From Charina bottae (Eukaryota; Chordata; Lepidosauria; Squamata; Charinaidae): a stretch of DNA of 64,000 bases. Where the stretch lies: assembly GCA_023362775.1 (NCBI GenBank), contig JALMGJ010000004.1, positions 33,473,429-33,537,428 on the forward strand, read 5' to 3'. The notes under the pieces were generated by a model. That model did no database searches. It was not told where the DNA came from and was given only the letters and a program-made list of their open reading frames with translations. A program made the translations under genes and the position numbers. Shown piece by piece: positions 42,539 to 54,420 of the stretch (position 1 is the stretch's first letter; the number at the start of each line of letters is the position of its first letter).

Positions 42539-44943
42539 GTGAAGGGTCACAGAGCAGACCAGATCCTGCAGAAGGCACAAAGACATCTTCTAAATGAAAG
42601 AATAATGCAAGTCCACTTCACCATTGATGCCCTGCAATACAATTTTGAAAACCTTCACCAGGAACTCACAGCCACCCTTCCTGACCCAGTCCTGGATAGA
42701 GTTATTCAGCTTGGCAATAAAGTACAGCTGGCCCAGCATCACAAGGTCAAGGAGAGGCAAACTAAGAAATTTGACATTCTTCTTTCTCGCAGCAAGCAGA
42801 AACAAGGAACTGGAGAAACCGCTGGGAGGAACAACAACAACAGGACCACAGAGGACAAAAAGAACATGTGGGTGAAAAATCTCTCAGACAGAGAACTCAC
42901 CCAACCAGAGAGAGATGTCCTAGCCAAAGGTCTTAATTTCGCCATCACTCCCAAGCAAGTTCCGGTTGTGGAGGTCATTACAGCCACAGAATCGGCCATC
43001 CACAACAACCACCTACCTTTTGAGGAAGCGGAACAACTCCGGCTTAAAATATCTGCAGCTCTATCCAGTGCTCAACCTCCTCCCCCCAACCTTACCGTCC
43101 AAGAGAGGAGAGCCCTGACAGCCCTCAGCAAAGATGAATTTTATTTTTTTATTTTTATTTATTTATTATTTCAATTTATTCCCTGCCCATCTCCCTTGCA
43201 AGGGACTCTGGGCGGGTAAAATGAAACCATCACCATTTTACCTGCAGACAAAGGAAGGTGTACAGTGGTTCTAAACTCTGCAGACTACCACAATAAAATT
43301 ACCTCACTTTTGGAGGATCACCATACATATGAAAAACTGAAAAGAGACCCCACCAATTACAAGAAAAAGGTAATAGACAGTTTGAAACAATTGGAACATG
43401 ATGGCTCCATCGATAGGATTACCTACCACCGTCTGTATCCTGGAGAAGTATCGTCTGTATCCACAAGGAAGGAACACCCCTCCGATCCATAGTCAGCAGC
43501 ATTAATTCGGTAACATACAACATTGCCAAACACCTCTCTACCATACTAGCACCTCTAGTTGGACACTCTGAACACCAAATCCATAATTCAGAAGAATTTG
43601 TTTCCAAAGCAAAGATCCTGAAACTGGATACAGATGAAACTATGGTCTCCTTCGATGTGTCCTCCCTTTTCACCAGCATCCCCACCACTCATGCTCTATC
43701 CGCTGTCAGAAAGAGACTAGAAGAGGACAGCACCCTTGAAAGGAGAAACCATCTCAACCCAAACCACATCTGCCATCTGGACCTGTGTCTTAACACCACT
43801 TATTTCTCATACAGAGGTGACTTTTACAGACAAAAAGATGGCTGTGCCATGGGTTCCCCTGTGTCACCCATTGTGACCAATTTATACATGGAAGAAGTGG
43901 AGAAGAAAGCACTCAACACATTCCAGGGAACGGTGCCTACCCACTGGTTCAGGTATGTGGATGACACCTGGGTCAAAATCAAGGCCCAGGAAGTACAGGC
44001 CTTCACAGACCATATAAACACCATAGATGCCAACATTAGGTTCACCAGAGAAGACACCAAGGACAACAGACTGGCATTCCTAGACTGTGAAGTCCTCATT
44101 GGGACCGGTGGCAAGCTAGAAATAGGGATCTACAGGAAACCCACACACAGAGATCAATATCTGATGTTTGACTCCCACCATCCACTGCAGCACAAACTAG
44201 GAGTCATCAGGACATTGTTACACAGAGCAGAAACCATCCCCACCTCCATGGATTCCAAAAAGAATGAAAATCAGCACCTGAGAACAGCTCTGAAGGCCTG
44301 TGGATATCCAAATTGGGCCTTCACTAAATCTAAGTCTATCAGACCTAAAACAGCGACAGATAGGGCTGAGACTCAGAGTAAACGGAAGAACCTGGTCATT
44401 CCTTACATGGCTGGCGTGTCTGAAAAGATAAAACGGATATTTGGCAAACACCACATACCTGTATATTTCAAACCCACCGACACACTGAGACAGAGGCTTG
44501 TACACCCCAAAGATCAAACTCCAAAACACAAGAAAAGCAATGTAGTGTATGCAATCCAGTGCAGTGAGGAGTGCTCTGAACTCTACATTGGAGAAACCAA
44601 ACAACCTTTGTACAGGAGGATGGCCCAACACAGGAGAAGTAACACCACAGGACCAGAGTCAGCAGTTTATCTTCATCTAAAGGAAAAAGGACACTCATTT
44701 GAGGACATTAATGTTCACATTTTAGACAGAGAAGATAGGTGGTTTGAGAGAGGGGTCAAGGAGTCCATTTATGCCAACTTGGAAAATCCTTCCTTGAATA
44801 GAGGTGGGGGCCTCAGGCACAATCTTTTCCCTATTTTCCTTCCTGCTTTGTCTTCTGTGCCTAGGAAGATTAAGACCATTTCACAAGCTCAACAGCAGCA
44901 TGATAATCTTAACGATCCTCCTTTGGATGATAAAGGGACTTAG
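42539..44943 (+). pseudogene. PLE polyprotein: reverse transcriptase plus GIY-YIG endonuclease
   Basis: Coding region of a Penelope-like retroelement in three parts. 42539-43138 encodes the N-terminal region (ERQTKKFDILLSR, LSDRELTQPERDVLAKGLNF). An inserted LINE tail (43139-43217) adds a stop. 43226-43440 continues the same frame (LPADKGRCTVVLN). A short deletion and frame shift near 43450 removes part of the RT finger region. From about 43460 to 44943 the frame is open: KEGTPLRSIVSS, MVSFDVSSLFTSIP, a CAMGSPVSP motif, and YVDD (43954-43965), the catalytic aspartates of RT. The endonuclease has VVY (44542-44550) and YIG (44584-44592), followed by a conserved basic R..QH segment. The 433-codon part is intact, but the whole is not translatable as one protein. 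Confidence 0.93.
43139..43217 (-). mobile_element. L2-type LINE/SINE tail inserted in the PLE coding region
   Basis: Antisense tail with ccctgcccatctccc and gggactctgggcggg, as at 28263-28500. Duplications aagatgaa (43131-43138) and aaaatgaa (43218-43225) flank it. It introduces an in-frame stop. Confidence 0.8.
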
Positions 44944-45035
44944 AAATAAACATCTCAAATAACCATGACCTAGCCCCAGGTGCAAGGTCACACAGCCACC
45001 CTAGAAACATATTTAAGGATTCCCTTACTAACTTT

Positions 45036-45085
45036 GCTCAGACTGAAGAAGCTTCTTGGATAAGGAGTGAAACGTTTCCACTGAG
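45036..45085 (+). ncRNA. Hammerhead-ribozyme-like motif at PLE 3' end
   Basis: CTGAAGA at 45043-45049, an extra A, stem II gcttctt/aaggagt with loop ggat (closing G-U), GAAAC at 45069-45073, then GTT as a cleavage triplet after a 2-bp stem III. Stem I pairs cucaga upstream with ucc-ac-ugag downstream, with a small bulge. All core positions except the extra A fit the hammerhead consensus. Penelope-like elements are known to carry minimal hammerheads in their terminal repeats; activity here is inferred. Confidence 0.65.
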
Positions 45086-45133
45086 AAAATAGAAATCCAG
45101 TTGACATGATTCAAGCTACAGACTCTGCTTACT

Positions 45134-46847
45134 GAAGTTTCTGCTACATTTTGCATGAATAAATACGTCCCAAGTTATGTTTATCATGTAAGCTGTAGGC
45201 CTTTTGGAAGTATGCCCACTGAGGCAAATGCAGAAAAGGGCTATAATTTAGAGCTAGTTCTGTAAAAGTCAGGTGCTGAAGTGGATGTTGAAAGGGTTGT
45301 GCTTTTGTCCAAGGAACTGACGGCCATAAGAATGCAACAGCAAGAATTCAGCCTATAAGTTATCATTGCAGCGTCTGGTCGATAGGATGTAATTACTAGA
45401 AGACACACTCCATTGCCAAAAGTCACCAGAGCAACTAATAGGTCAGAGCAGGTAAAATGATGAGGGTCGACCTTACTGAGAGCTTTGGGGTCTACTCAGT
45501 TATATGATCTGAGCTATAAATGGCTCAGCCTGCTGGTGCTTTCAGACAGAAGCTGTTTGTCCCTTCTGACTTCAACACAATATCACTGCTAACTCTGAAG
45601 CCATGGATAACTGTCAATTGGCCAAATAGGTAGACTGGGCTGAAAGTGACTCAGAGGTTGGCCTAAAATATATACAGTATTACTGTGTGTAATATATGAG
45701 TGCATAATATAACTACGTACTCATTTATCCAAGGAGGACATGTTTTGGTGGTCTTTTCCAAAAGTCATGGAGTACAGCTAGGAGATTACTGATACTTAAA
45801 TATATATAAATGCAATCAAATAGTGGCCACCTGAGCATTATATTTACTTTAACATATATCCCTTTTCTAAAACATAATGCTTTTGATGTGGTATAAATGT
45901 GTTCAGCAGCTGGGAAGCAAAAGTAAACTCTGATTTGTTCCTTTAATTATGAAGGCATAATGATGAGTTTAATTATGAAGGCAAGTGAGTTTAAGATAGG
46001 AAATTGGACATAGTCATTTTGATCCTGTTCCCACAACACAAATACCACAGTGTCTCTCCCAGTCAATTAATTCACCTATGTTTCCTGGTAATATACAATC
46101 TTAGGTAACTAAATTATTTATTTCACTGCCATGGTGTTCATTTTCCCAGGCTAAGAGACTCTCACTTCCTTCTAGTTTTATTCTTTTTCCACCATTAGGT
46201 AAGAATAATCTAAGGTGGTGCAACTGGGGTCAGAAAAATTGAGACAAGTTCGGGGGTACACCTATGTCTTCCATCTCTGCCCCCCTACCATTTCATAGGA
46301 GGCATGAAACCAAAACCATCTTAGAGATGGAATTCCTAGGGAAACCCATTTTCTTGAAGCCTTTCTAGAACATTATCTTGATCACAGACTTTGGGAGGAA
46401 CCATTAATCCTGTGGTAAATATTTCCCATAACCTGGGGAAAGAGAGTAAGGTTGAAGCTATGAAAGACTGTTTGAAGCTAAGTCCAGTCATGTTGGGGTA
46501 GTCAACTGAGTTCATTGGTGTTCCTGTGACATACTAACTCCACCACCCCAGTGATGCATTTAAATTAACATGGAACATTAATTCCGGGTTCTAAAATAAT
46601 CTAGCTGCAGCACTGATGGAGGAGAGAATGGAGGTAGAGCAATAAAGGAAGAAACAGTCATACCCATATTTTCTGTCTTAGAAAACAGAAGAACATTTTT
46701 TCTTCTTCTGGGGGTTGCCACAGATGACTACTTTGGCTTCATGTCAAGACACAGGAGGTCTAATAGTCCTGAACTACAAAATTCTACACAACCATTAGAT
46801 AACAAAAAGGAGATAAAGAAAAATCTTACTCTTTGCTGTCATCTAGC
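45134..46847. other. Unannotated non-coding stretch
   Basis: No recognised gene or repeat until ctttgctgtcatctagcgg at 46830, part of the dispersed unknown repeat, just before the BovB insertion. Confidence 0.45.
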
Positions 46848-47586
46848 GGGCTGGATGAATCACAAACCGGAGTTAAGATTGCCGGGAGAAATATCAACAA
46901 CCTCAGATATGCAGACGATACCACCCTAATGGCAGAAAGTGAAGAGGAACTAAAGAGCCTCTTGATGAGGATGAAAGAGGAGAGTGCAAAAGCTGGCTTG
47001 AAACTCAACATTAAAAAAACCCAGATCATGGCATCTGGTCCCATCACTTCCTGGCAAATAGAAGGGGAAGAAATGGAAGCAGTGACAGATTTTATTTTCT
47101 TGGGCTCCAAGATCACCGCAGACGGTGACTGCAGCCATGAAATTAAAAGACGCTTGCTCCTTGGGAGGAAAGCTATGGCAAACCTAGACAGCATATTAAA
47201 AAGCAGAGACATCACCTTGCCGACAAAGGTCCGTATAGTTAAAGCTATGGTTTTCCCAGTATGTAAGGAGGTCAAATCAGTCAATCCTAAAGGAAAACAA
47301 CCCTGACTGCTCATTGGAAGGACAGATACTGAAGCTGAAGCTCAAATACTTTGGCCACCTAATGCGAAGAGAGGACTCACTGGAAAAGACACTGATGCTG
47401 GGAAAGGCTGAAGGCAAAAGGAGAAGGGGACGGCAGAGGATGAGATGGTTAGATAGCATCACCGATGTAATGAACATGAATTTGAGTAAACTCCGGGTGA
47501 CAGTGGAGGACAGGAAGGCCTGGCGTGCTATGGTCCATGAGGTCACGCAGAGTCGGACACGACTAAACGACTGAACAACAACAAAG
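46848..47586 (+). pseudogene. 5'-truncated BovB (RTE) LINE with internal deletion, lineage A
   Basis: Encodes the BovB ORF2 C-terminal half, starting in the RT palm: GLDESQTGVKIAGRN, then RYADDTTLMAE with the YADD catalytic motif (about 46908-46919), FLGSKITADGDC and KVRIVKAMVFPV. At about 47263 the sequence jumps to the NQSILKE region, so the MYGCESW...VPWTARR segment (roughly 40 residues) is deleted and the frame is lost. Coding similarity resumes at 47314 (EGQILKLKLKYFGHLMRRED) and runs to KSRTRLND (47574). The tail is ctgaacaacaacaaa. It closely matches 11004-11682 where they overlap. Confidence 0.9.
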
Positions 47587-48795
47587 CGGTCGTTCAGATG
47601 TTTGCTTTCCAAGTTACTTGAGCAAGCTGAACCCTCTCTGCCTAGCATCTGATAAAGGCTTCATTGGCCTGCTAGCTATGCATTCCATGTATATTCCCAA
47701 CTAGACTGAATATAGAGTAATGAAAACAGAGAAGGGAGAGGAATGCTGGGAAAAGGGTGAGAAGGGAAGAAGAGATGGATTGTCTTCAAAGTTGATCACA
47801 GACTGAACTGTAATAGGGTTGGTTACCTGAAGGAAGTTTTACCAAGTTCAAAAACCATGGGAGGCGTCAGATACAGATGGCATGCAAAATGGAGTTCTGT
47901 AAACATACTTTGAGTATTTAATGAGCGTTCATGAGTTCACCACTAATGACAAAGCTTCAGATGTTGTATACTCCCTGCCAAGATCCTAGATTGATTCATT
48001 TTAGACGGATTCTGAAAGAAGACACCTGCATATATCCAGAAATTTCAGAATACAAGATATATCTGGCAATATATTGGTTTAATTTGTATTAAATCTGGTG
48101 AGGATTAGGGATTGCAATTTTCTGATCCAAGCCATTCCTAGGGTCCTGCTTAATTAGCATTTCCAGATAAAAAGGCGATTTGGAGTCAAGACACTGGGGT
48201 GGTATTTAATGACAGCAAGACTGAACTCTTCAGTAGCAAATCACTTTAGGAATGATAATTGTGACAAGGAAGCCAGAAGGATAGGTCTGGCAGGTATAGA
48301 GACAGATTTCCTCTCAGGTTTCCCAGGGTCAGTTGTTGGCAATGGAAACACTAGAACCCCAGGAATTAAGTAACAACCTGAAAAGCACACATGTTTTTGA
48401 CACTGCCTTTCTCAAACCAAATCTGAATACCAGCTTCTTGGGTTTCTTTGATGATGCTATCTTAGTTAAACTTTAGGAAAAACCCAACAGCAAAGCCAGC
48501 CTTTATTTCATTAAACTATGTGTCATTTCCATGCTAAGATTTTTTTGTCTAAGAAGTAGCCACTCAACTAGCAGAGTGGTAGATTTTCTGACAACTCTAG
48601 ACGTTGTTGTTTGGGTCTTCCCTTTCACAGGTTGTTTTTCTTTCCATCACAGAAAGTACTTTCGTTAATAAACAATACATGCATTAGTAAATAAGGATCA
48701 ATCCACATATATTTACCCACAAATATTGACATATGTATTTGTGGCATTTAGACCAGCTGCCAAATGTTATGGTTCTACAGGCAGCTCACAATGTA
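47587..48795. other. Unannotated non-coding stretch
   Basis: No recognised gene or repeat in about 1.2 kb. Confidence 0.45.
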
Positions 48796-48970
48796 AAAGC
48801 TGGCTGGGTGACCTTGGGCCAGTCACTCTCTCAGCCCAACTCACCTCACAGGGTTGTTGTTGTGGGGAAAACAGGAGGAGGAAGGAGTATTAGGTATGTT
48901 TGCCACCTTGGGTTATTTATAAAAATAATAAAGGCGGGATAAAAATTAAATAAATAAAAATAAAATAAAT
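48796..48970 (+). mobile_element. 5'-truncated tRNA SINE with L2-like tail
   Basis: Starts within the body (aaagctggctgggtgacctt), continues with ctcacctcacagggttgttg and the tail accttgggttatttataaaa, aataaaggcgggataaaa, then AAAT units. The tRNA head is missing. Confidence 0.87.
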
Positions 48971-49661
48971 ATGATAGAAGATGGTATCATAAAAGTACAA
49001 ATTCCAGACCAGATATTCCCAGCAAAGAGCAGTTAAACCAGTTTTTTCCATTGGGTGAAAATAACAAAACATCATCTAATAGACCAATTGTCACTTTTTA
49101 TGTGGACAAATAATCTACAATTCAACAGGTGAATTTAAAGAATACCAAATTTTCTCTGGAGGAAGAGGATCTAAAGATGCAAGCCTTCCAATTGCTACAG
49201 AAAACTACCATATCTGGATTCTGTTATCCTCCTTTACCTACTGCATTATCTAAAATTATTTCATATTTTTACCTTTCATAAGGTAAAAAAACTCTTTACT
49301 TCTCTTTCTAATACTGAGGAACCTGTATGTTTTGCCAATGGATGGAGATATTTCTGCTAAACCTAAAGGTTGTGACTATACATAGACTCATGGGTTCAAT
49401 GTCTGTCAGCTCTCTCTCTCCCTCGCCTTCTTCATGTAACATCCATCTGAAGAAGTGTCTTAAAACTTGAGAGTGTAGATGTGGTTTTCAGAAATTTTGT
49501 TTGATCTGATATGGTATTTAGAACCAGGCGTTCAAAATATGAAGACCAGAAATTTCTAGATATCTTCATCCAGCACCAAAATTAGCCCCCAAAAGCATGG
49601 AAGAAGCATTCCAGGAAAGAGAATTCCACAGCTGGAAACATCACCAAAGAGATTCCCTCCC

Positions 49662-49663
<2 letters not shown>
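48971..49663. other. Unannotated non-coding stretch
   Basis: No recognised gene or repeat. Confidence 0.45.

Positions 49664-49718
<55 letters not shown>
49664..49718. repeat. (GA)n microsatellite
   Basis: About 27 uninterrupted GA units. Confidence 0.97.
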
Positions 49719-49720
<2 letters not shown>

Positions 49721-50101
49721 TGCATTTTACTGCATACATATTTGATTTGAAACTATGATTACAAGGAATGTATATATATCTGAGAACAGGTCTTCCATCT
49801 TATAACCATAAAAAGCTTTGCAACAGAAAGTTCTACTTCCCAAACCCTGTACTTTGTTTTCTACAGCAAAACAACAAGAGCAGTTCCATGCAAATGAATG
49901 CTGCTGCATCAGAACAACATTTATAAAAGGAAAAGTCAAAATCATGCTTGTTATGTTCCAATGTTAGACTAAGTGACAAATATTACTTTCAAAAGCATGC
50001 TGTTTGTTTCTGTTCTAACACTGAGGCAAGGCTAAAAAGAAGAAGGATGAATCATTCCACCCAGTTACTTACAATTTCCATCCAAAAGTAACGCTGTAGT
50101 T

Positions 50102-50119
50102 GGGGCGGGGGGGGGGGGA
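50102..50119. repeat. Poly-G tract
   Basis: G-run with a single C interruption. Confidence 0.9.
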
Positions 50120-50439
50120 GATCTAAGTTGTGTATACAAGCATATTCAATTCATATGTGCTGTTTTGTTTCCTCACTATAAACAAGACACAGACAAGTCA
50201 AACAGAAGCAAAAAGAAAAACCTGACTTTTGCCAGCACCACTAAGGAACCAAAAGTAAGCACACATTGCAGGCCATACTGGAAATAACCATTTGAGAAAA
50301 GTGAGGTGGGCACATTCTTCAATTTTTTTAAAAAAAACCTGCAGTACAGTCCCTAAGGTTTCTTAAAGACATCAATTTGTTTCTATTGAACAGCCCCATC
50401 CCAAAAGAGAAATACAGAACAGATCTTAGGCCAACACAT

Positions 50440-51171
50440 CTAAGGTACCTTGCTATTACCTTGGTGGTATGGGGGACCGCGGCAGCACGGATGACCTCGG
50501 CGGCACAGGGGACTGGCCTGAATTGCTTGATGGGCCTTAACACTGGCCCTTGGTGGCACGGCAGACCCTGGTGTAAGGAGTAGCTCTTGGCAGCACAATG
50601 GACCTGGCCTCGGCAGGGAGGCGGGGCAGGGAGTGAGTCCCGGTGGTGTGGCAGGCCTTGGCGGGCCTTGGCATGGCAGACAGGCCATAGCGGCACGGCA
50701 GACCCCAGCGGCCTGGCAGATTCCGGGATGGCAGACAGACTGTGGTGGCATGGACCTTGATAATTTGGAAGACGGGCCTTGTCAGCGCAGCGGACCTGGG
50801 CAGTGCAGGGACCAGGGGCAACAATGACCCCTGGCACAGAGGACCTTGGCAGAAGGGGAGCGATGGACATGGACTATTTCAATCCCCTCGGCCAAAGCAC
50901 CCTGGTTGGAGTGGTGAAGACCCTTTCATCCCCCCCTACCTACTTAGTGAGAGTGGGGGTAGGGTTATTAGGGCCCTCCAGTGCGAATGGGGAACACTCA
51001 CCCCTTGAGTGGGAGACAAGGGGTGGTGGAGTAGTGGGTGAGGTGCCCCCAGCTAACCAGTGAGAGGTGTTGCGCAGGAGGCTGAGTGGATGTAGGGGCG
51101 ATGGTTGGGTTCCAACAGCACCAAGAGCGAGAGCTGGTGCACTGGGGGACCCACCATCACTCTGTGGTTGA
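50440..51171 (+). mobile_element. L2-like LINE 5' region with GC-rich degenerate repeats
   Basis: From 50460 to 50850, GC-rich units of the type ggcggcacggcagacc/ggcctggcaga recur imperfectly about every 20-45 bp. The endonuclease frame of an L2-like LINE begins just downstream, so this is most simply its 5' UTR or promoter region, continuing through atggacatggactatttcaa (50870) to 51171. I cannot exclude an ORF1 remnant. Open frames on both strands here are repeat-derived. Confidence 0.55.
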
Positions 51172-51948
51172 TTGTTGTTGGTGAGAATGTATGAATGGAT
51201 TGAGGTTCCCTTAACAAGGGATTTTAGGGGCCCAGGGGTGGGAACTGGATCTGTCGGCTCTGGGGGCTACAGGGCAGGTCATGCAATTGAGGTGGTGATG
51301 GGCCGGGGATGTTATGGTGGGAGCCAGAGGGTGGGCCATCTTCGGGGAAGATGCCCCCGGTGTTTGTTACTGGTGGCATGTTCCATCCCTCTGTGCTCAA
51401 ACCCAGGCACTGGACAGCAGACTCATGGGGGCCCTGGTCTCCGGCTGTTGCTTCTCAATGCCAGGTCAGTTAATAACAAGGCCCCTCTCATATATGACTT
51501 GATCATGGAGGAGGGGGCAGACCTGGCATGTATTACCAATACCTGGCTGGGCCCAGAAGGGGGAGTGTCTCTATCGGAGATGTGCCTAGCCAGGTTTCTG
51601 GTTTGGCACCAGCCGAGATGCCAGGGCAAGGGAGGAGAGGTGGCTCTTGTCATCCGAGAATCTCTAATGGCCTTCAGGGCTGCTGCTCCACAAGTAGCCA
51701 GATGTGAGACCCTGTTTTTCAAGTTGGGTTCCCAAGAACAGTTGGGAGTGTTGCTACAGTACCAGCCTCCCTGCTGCGTAGCAACCTCCCTGCCGGAGCT
51801 GCTGGAGGCCATCGCAGGGTTGGCAGTGGAGTTCCCCAGACTTATGGTTCTGGCATATTTCAGTCTGCCTTCCCTGAGGTGGTCCTCAGAGGCAGCTCGG
51901 GAGTTCATGGCTACCATGGCAGCCATGGGTCAAGTACTGCCAATATGA
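51172..51948 (+). pseudogene. L2-like LINE ORF2 endonuclease domain, 3'-truncated
   Basis: An open frame encoding the N-terminal apurinic/apyrimidinic-type endonuclease of a non-LTR retrotransposon. LLLLNARSVNNKAPLIYDLI (about 51440-51500) is the classic first motif; ADLACITNTWLG follows, in which the usual catalytic ETWL glutamate reads NTWL. GVLLQYQPPCCV matches the Y.PP motif, and MVLAYFSLPSL stands where a GDFN motif is expected. Loss of these catalytic residues means the domain is inactive. Similarity stops at FMATMAAMG (about 51930) and the RT is absent. Collinear with 31660-31870. Confidence 0.82.
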
Positions 51949-53068
51949 AATATTTGCCAACACAGTTACTATTTAGGCAGGCTGGCAGGCAGACAGGACA
52001 AAGACCAGATTACAGGCCTGTACGTGCTGACAGAAAATGCTATGCACAAATGTTCCTTAACAAGATAACCTAAAAAAAAAAAACTAGCCTTATGTTCACA
52101 TGATTTGGTCCAACATGTACTACCAAAGTGACCATGAGTAAATAGCTGTTGGTTTATTGGAACCTAAGAGTAGAAAAATAATGAAATGAAGCATGAGATA
52201 TAACTATGTTCTTCATCAGGATTTCTCCCAAAAGAAGATCAGTCATAGAGGACAAGCTATTGCAGGAAACTCTGTGTACCCACTATTGTTTATCTTTAAT
52301 GTGTACTGATAGGGAAGAATTATGCTCTAGAACATGGCTTCCTTAGTTTACACAGGACAATGAGGTGGCCTTACCAGTTTGGCTAGTATCCTGCTGTAGG
52401 AATTCTGGGATGGTAGTACCAGAACTCCACATAGCTTCTTATTAGTATATAGCAGAGTATAAGCATTCCCATAAACTTGCACAAGGCTTAATAAGTTCAA
52501 AACACAAAATAAACACACTTCACACGTTAATGTAAAGTTACATAAAAAAAGAGTTTACAATTTTATTGTAACTCACAGTTCCTTAGTAGAAACGGTCCAT
52601 GCGCACGAGCAAGAAGGTTCTGACGTGAACCACATGCTTCCAATGCGGCCCACCTGGATGGAAGTATGTGAAACACATGGCAGCAGCCATGGCAGCCACC
52701 TTCCTTGGTAGGTGATTCAAGCAGAAAGAGAAAGAGAAGGGAACAGGAAACAGGAAACTGGGATTCAGCCCCTCCCACACAAAGCAAGTAAGATCAGGTT
52801 ACAGCAGAGGCTGTTGTCTCCTCCTTCGAGCCTGTGTGTGAGACATGCTTGGTTGAAACCCGATCTCTAACACCTGCTTGAGCCTAAAATACTACCAAAA
52901 ATCTTAAAGTTTGAAAATCAGGTAAGAGTTGCTTTATAGTTTAGTATTTATAGCCCATATTTCCCAGGCTAGCAAGCTTAACTGTGTTCAAAGTTCCCAA
53001 CTGGTGTAAAAAATGCACAAGTGACCCAAAAAGTATTTTACTCCTCAAGTCGTTTAGCTAATGATAAA
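51949..53068. other. Unannotated non-coding stretch
   Basis: No recognised repeat or gene. The 52560-52800 portion is somewhat GC-richer with open frames of 65-74 codons on the minus strand, without family resemblance. Confidence 0.45.
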
Positions 53069-53077
53069 CACTTTGAT

Positions 53078-54147
53078 TTTGACTGTGTGGATTATAACAA
53101 ATTGTGGCAAATTCTTCATGGTATGGGGATACCAAGTCATCTTGTCTGCCTCCTGAGGAATCTGTATAATGACCAAGTAGCAATGGTAAGAACAGACCAT
53201 GGAACAACGGACTGGTTTAAGATTGGGAAAGGAGTATGGCAGGGTAGTATACTCTCACCCTACCTATTCAACCTGTACGCAGAACACATCATGCAACATG
53301 CTGGGCTTGATGAATCCAAGGCTGGAGTTAAAATCGCTGGAAGAAACATTAACAATCTCAGATATGCAGATGATACCACTTTGATGGCTGAAAGCGAGGA
53401 GGAGCTGATGAGCCTTATGACGAAGGTGAAAGAAGAAAGTGCAAAAGCTGGGTTGCAGTTAAACCTCAAAAAAACCAAGATTATGGCAACCAGCTTGATT
53501 GATAACTGGCAAATAGAGGGAGAAAAAGTGGAGGCAGTGACAGACTTTGTATTTCTAGGCGCAAAGGTTACTGCAGATGCTGACTGCAGCCAGGAAATCA
53601 GAAGATGTTTACTTCTTGGGAGGAGAGCAATGGCAAATCTCGATAAAATAGTTAAGAGCAGAGACATCACACTGACAACAAAGGTCCACATTGTTAAAGC
53701 AATGGTATTCCCCATAGTAACCTATGGCTGCAAGAGCTGGACCATAAGGAAGGCTGAGCAAAGGAAGATAGATGCTTTTGAACTGTGATGTTGGATGAAA
53801 ATTCTGAGAGTGCCTTGGACTGCAAGAAGATGAAACCAGTCCATACTCCAGGAAATAAAGCCAGACTGCTCACTTGAGGGAATGATATTAAAGGCAAAAC
53901 TGAAGTACTTTGGCCACATAATGAGAAGACAGGATACCCTGGAGAAGATGCTGATGCTAGGGAAAGTGGAAGGCAAAAGGAAGAGGGGCCGACCAAGGGC
54001 AAGATGGATGGATGTTATTCTGGAGGTGATGGGCTCGACCGTGGGGGAGCTGGGGGTGGCGAGGGCCCACAGGAAGCTCTGGCGTGGGCTGGTCCATGAA
54101 GTCACGAAGAGTCGGAAGTGACTGAATGAATAAACAACAAAACAAGC
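53078..54147 (+). pseudogene. 5'-truncated BovB (RTE) LINE with RT domain, lineage B
   Basis: Starts inside RT at FDCVDYNKLWQIL and continues GVWQGSILSPYLFNLY, RYADDTTLMAESEEE (YADD catalytic site at about 53365), GLQLNLKKTKIM, FLGAKVTADADC and AMVFPIVTYGCKSW. The frame is interrupted by two TGA stops, at 53786 and 53831, within the ...ELCWMKILRVPWTARR.NQ segment, and then continues in the same frame to HEVTKSRK (about 54118). A 9-bp duplication, cactttgat, flanks it at 53069-53077 and 54148-54156. The longest BovB fragment in the window, about 1.07 kb. Protein lineage matches 4812 and 54421. Confidence 0.92.
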
Positions 54148-54420
54148 CACTTTGATGAGGAAATTTTTATAAAGCATTCAGAAGCTTGGACAAATATCCA
54201 GAAAAAAGGAATCCTGCATTATATAATGTAGCATCAAGTTGTGCAAGCTTGAAGCATCGAGTTATTTTAGTACATCTGATTTGGTTAGGTTTAGCAAACT
54301 CTTCCAGTCCAAGGTGCTGTTCTGTGATCCCATGTGATGGCCTAGGAACTAAAGAAAGGGAGAAAAAAATCCCTGAAACCCCATACAATCAACAAAAGAC
54401 TACCAAAGGCCTACAAGATT

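Larger units (their letters stand above)
42116..45122 (+). mobile_element. Penelope-like element (PLE), near full length
   Basis: A 3.0-kb retroelement flanked by an exact 11-bp target duplication, ctctgcttact (42105-42115 and 45123-45133). The 5' part contains an inverted copy (about 42163-42315) of the element's own 3' end (about 44963-45122) and a perfect 57-bp inverted repeat (42124-42180 with 42320-42376). Complex, partly inverted terminal repeats are characteristic of Penelope-like elements. The interior encodes an RT with a C-terminal GIY-YIG endonuclease. A 79-bp L2-type tail is inserted in the coding region. Close similarity to the 59305 copy indicates fairly recent activity. Confidence 0.93.

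Noticed and set aside
43824..44631. Minus-strand frames of 96-137 codons
   Set aside because: Antisense shadows of the PLE RT/GIY-YIG coding region.
50328..50870. 180-codon minus-strand frame
   Set aside because: Antisense to the GC-rich repeated 5' region of the L2-like LINE. No family resemblance.
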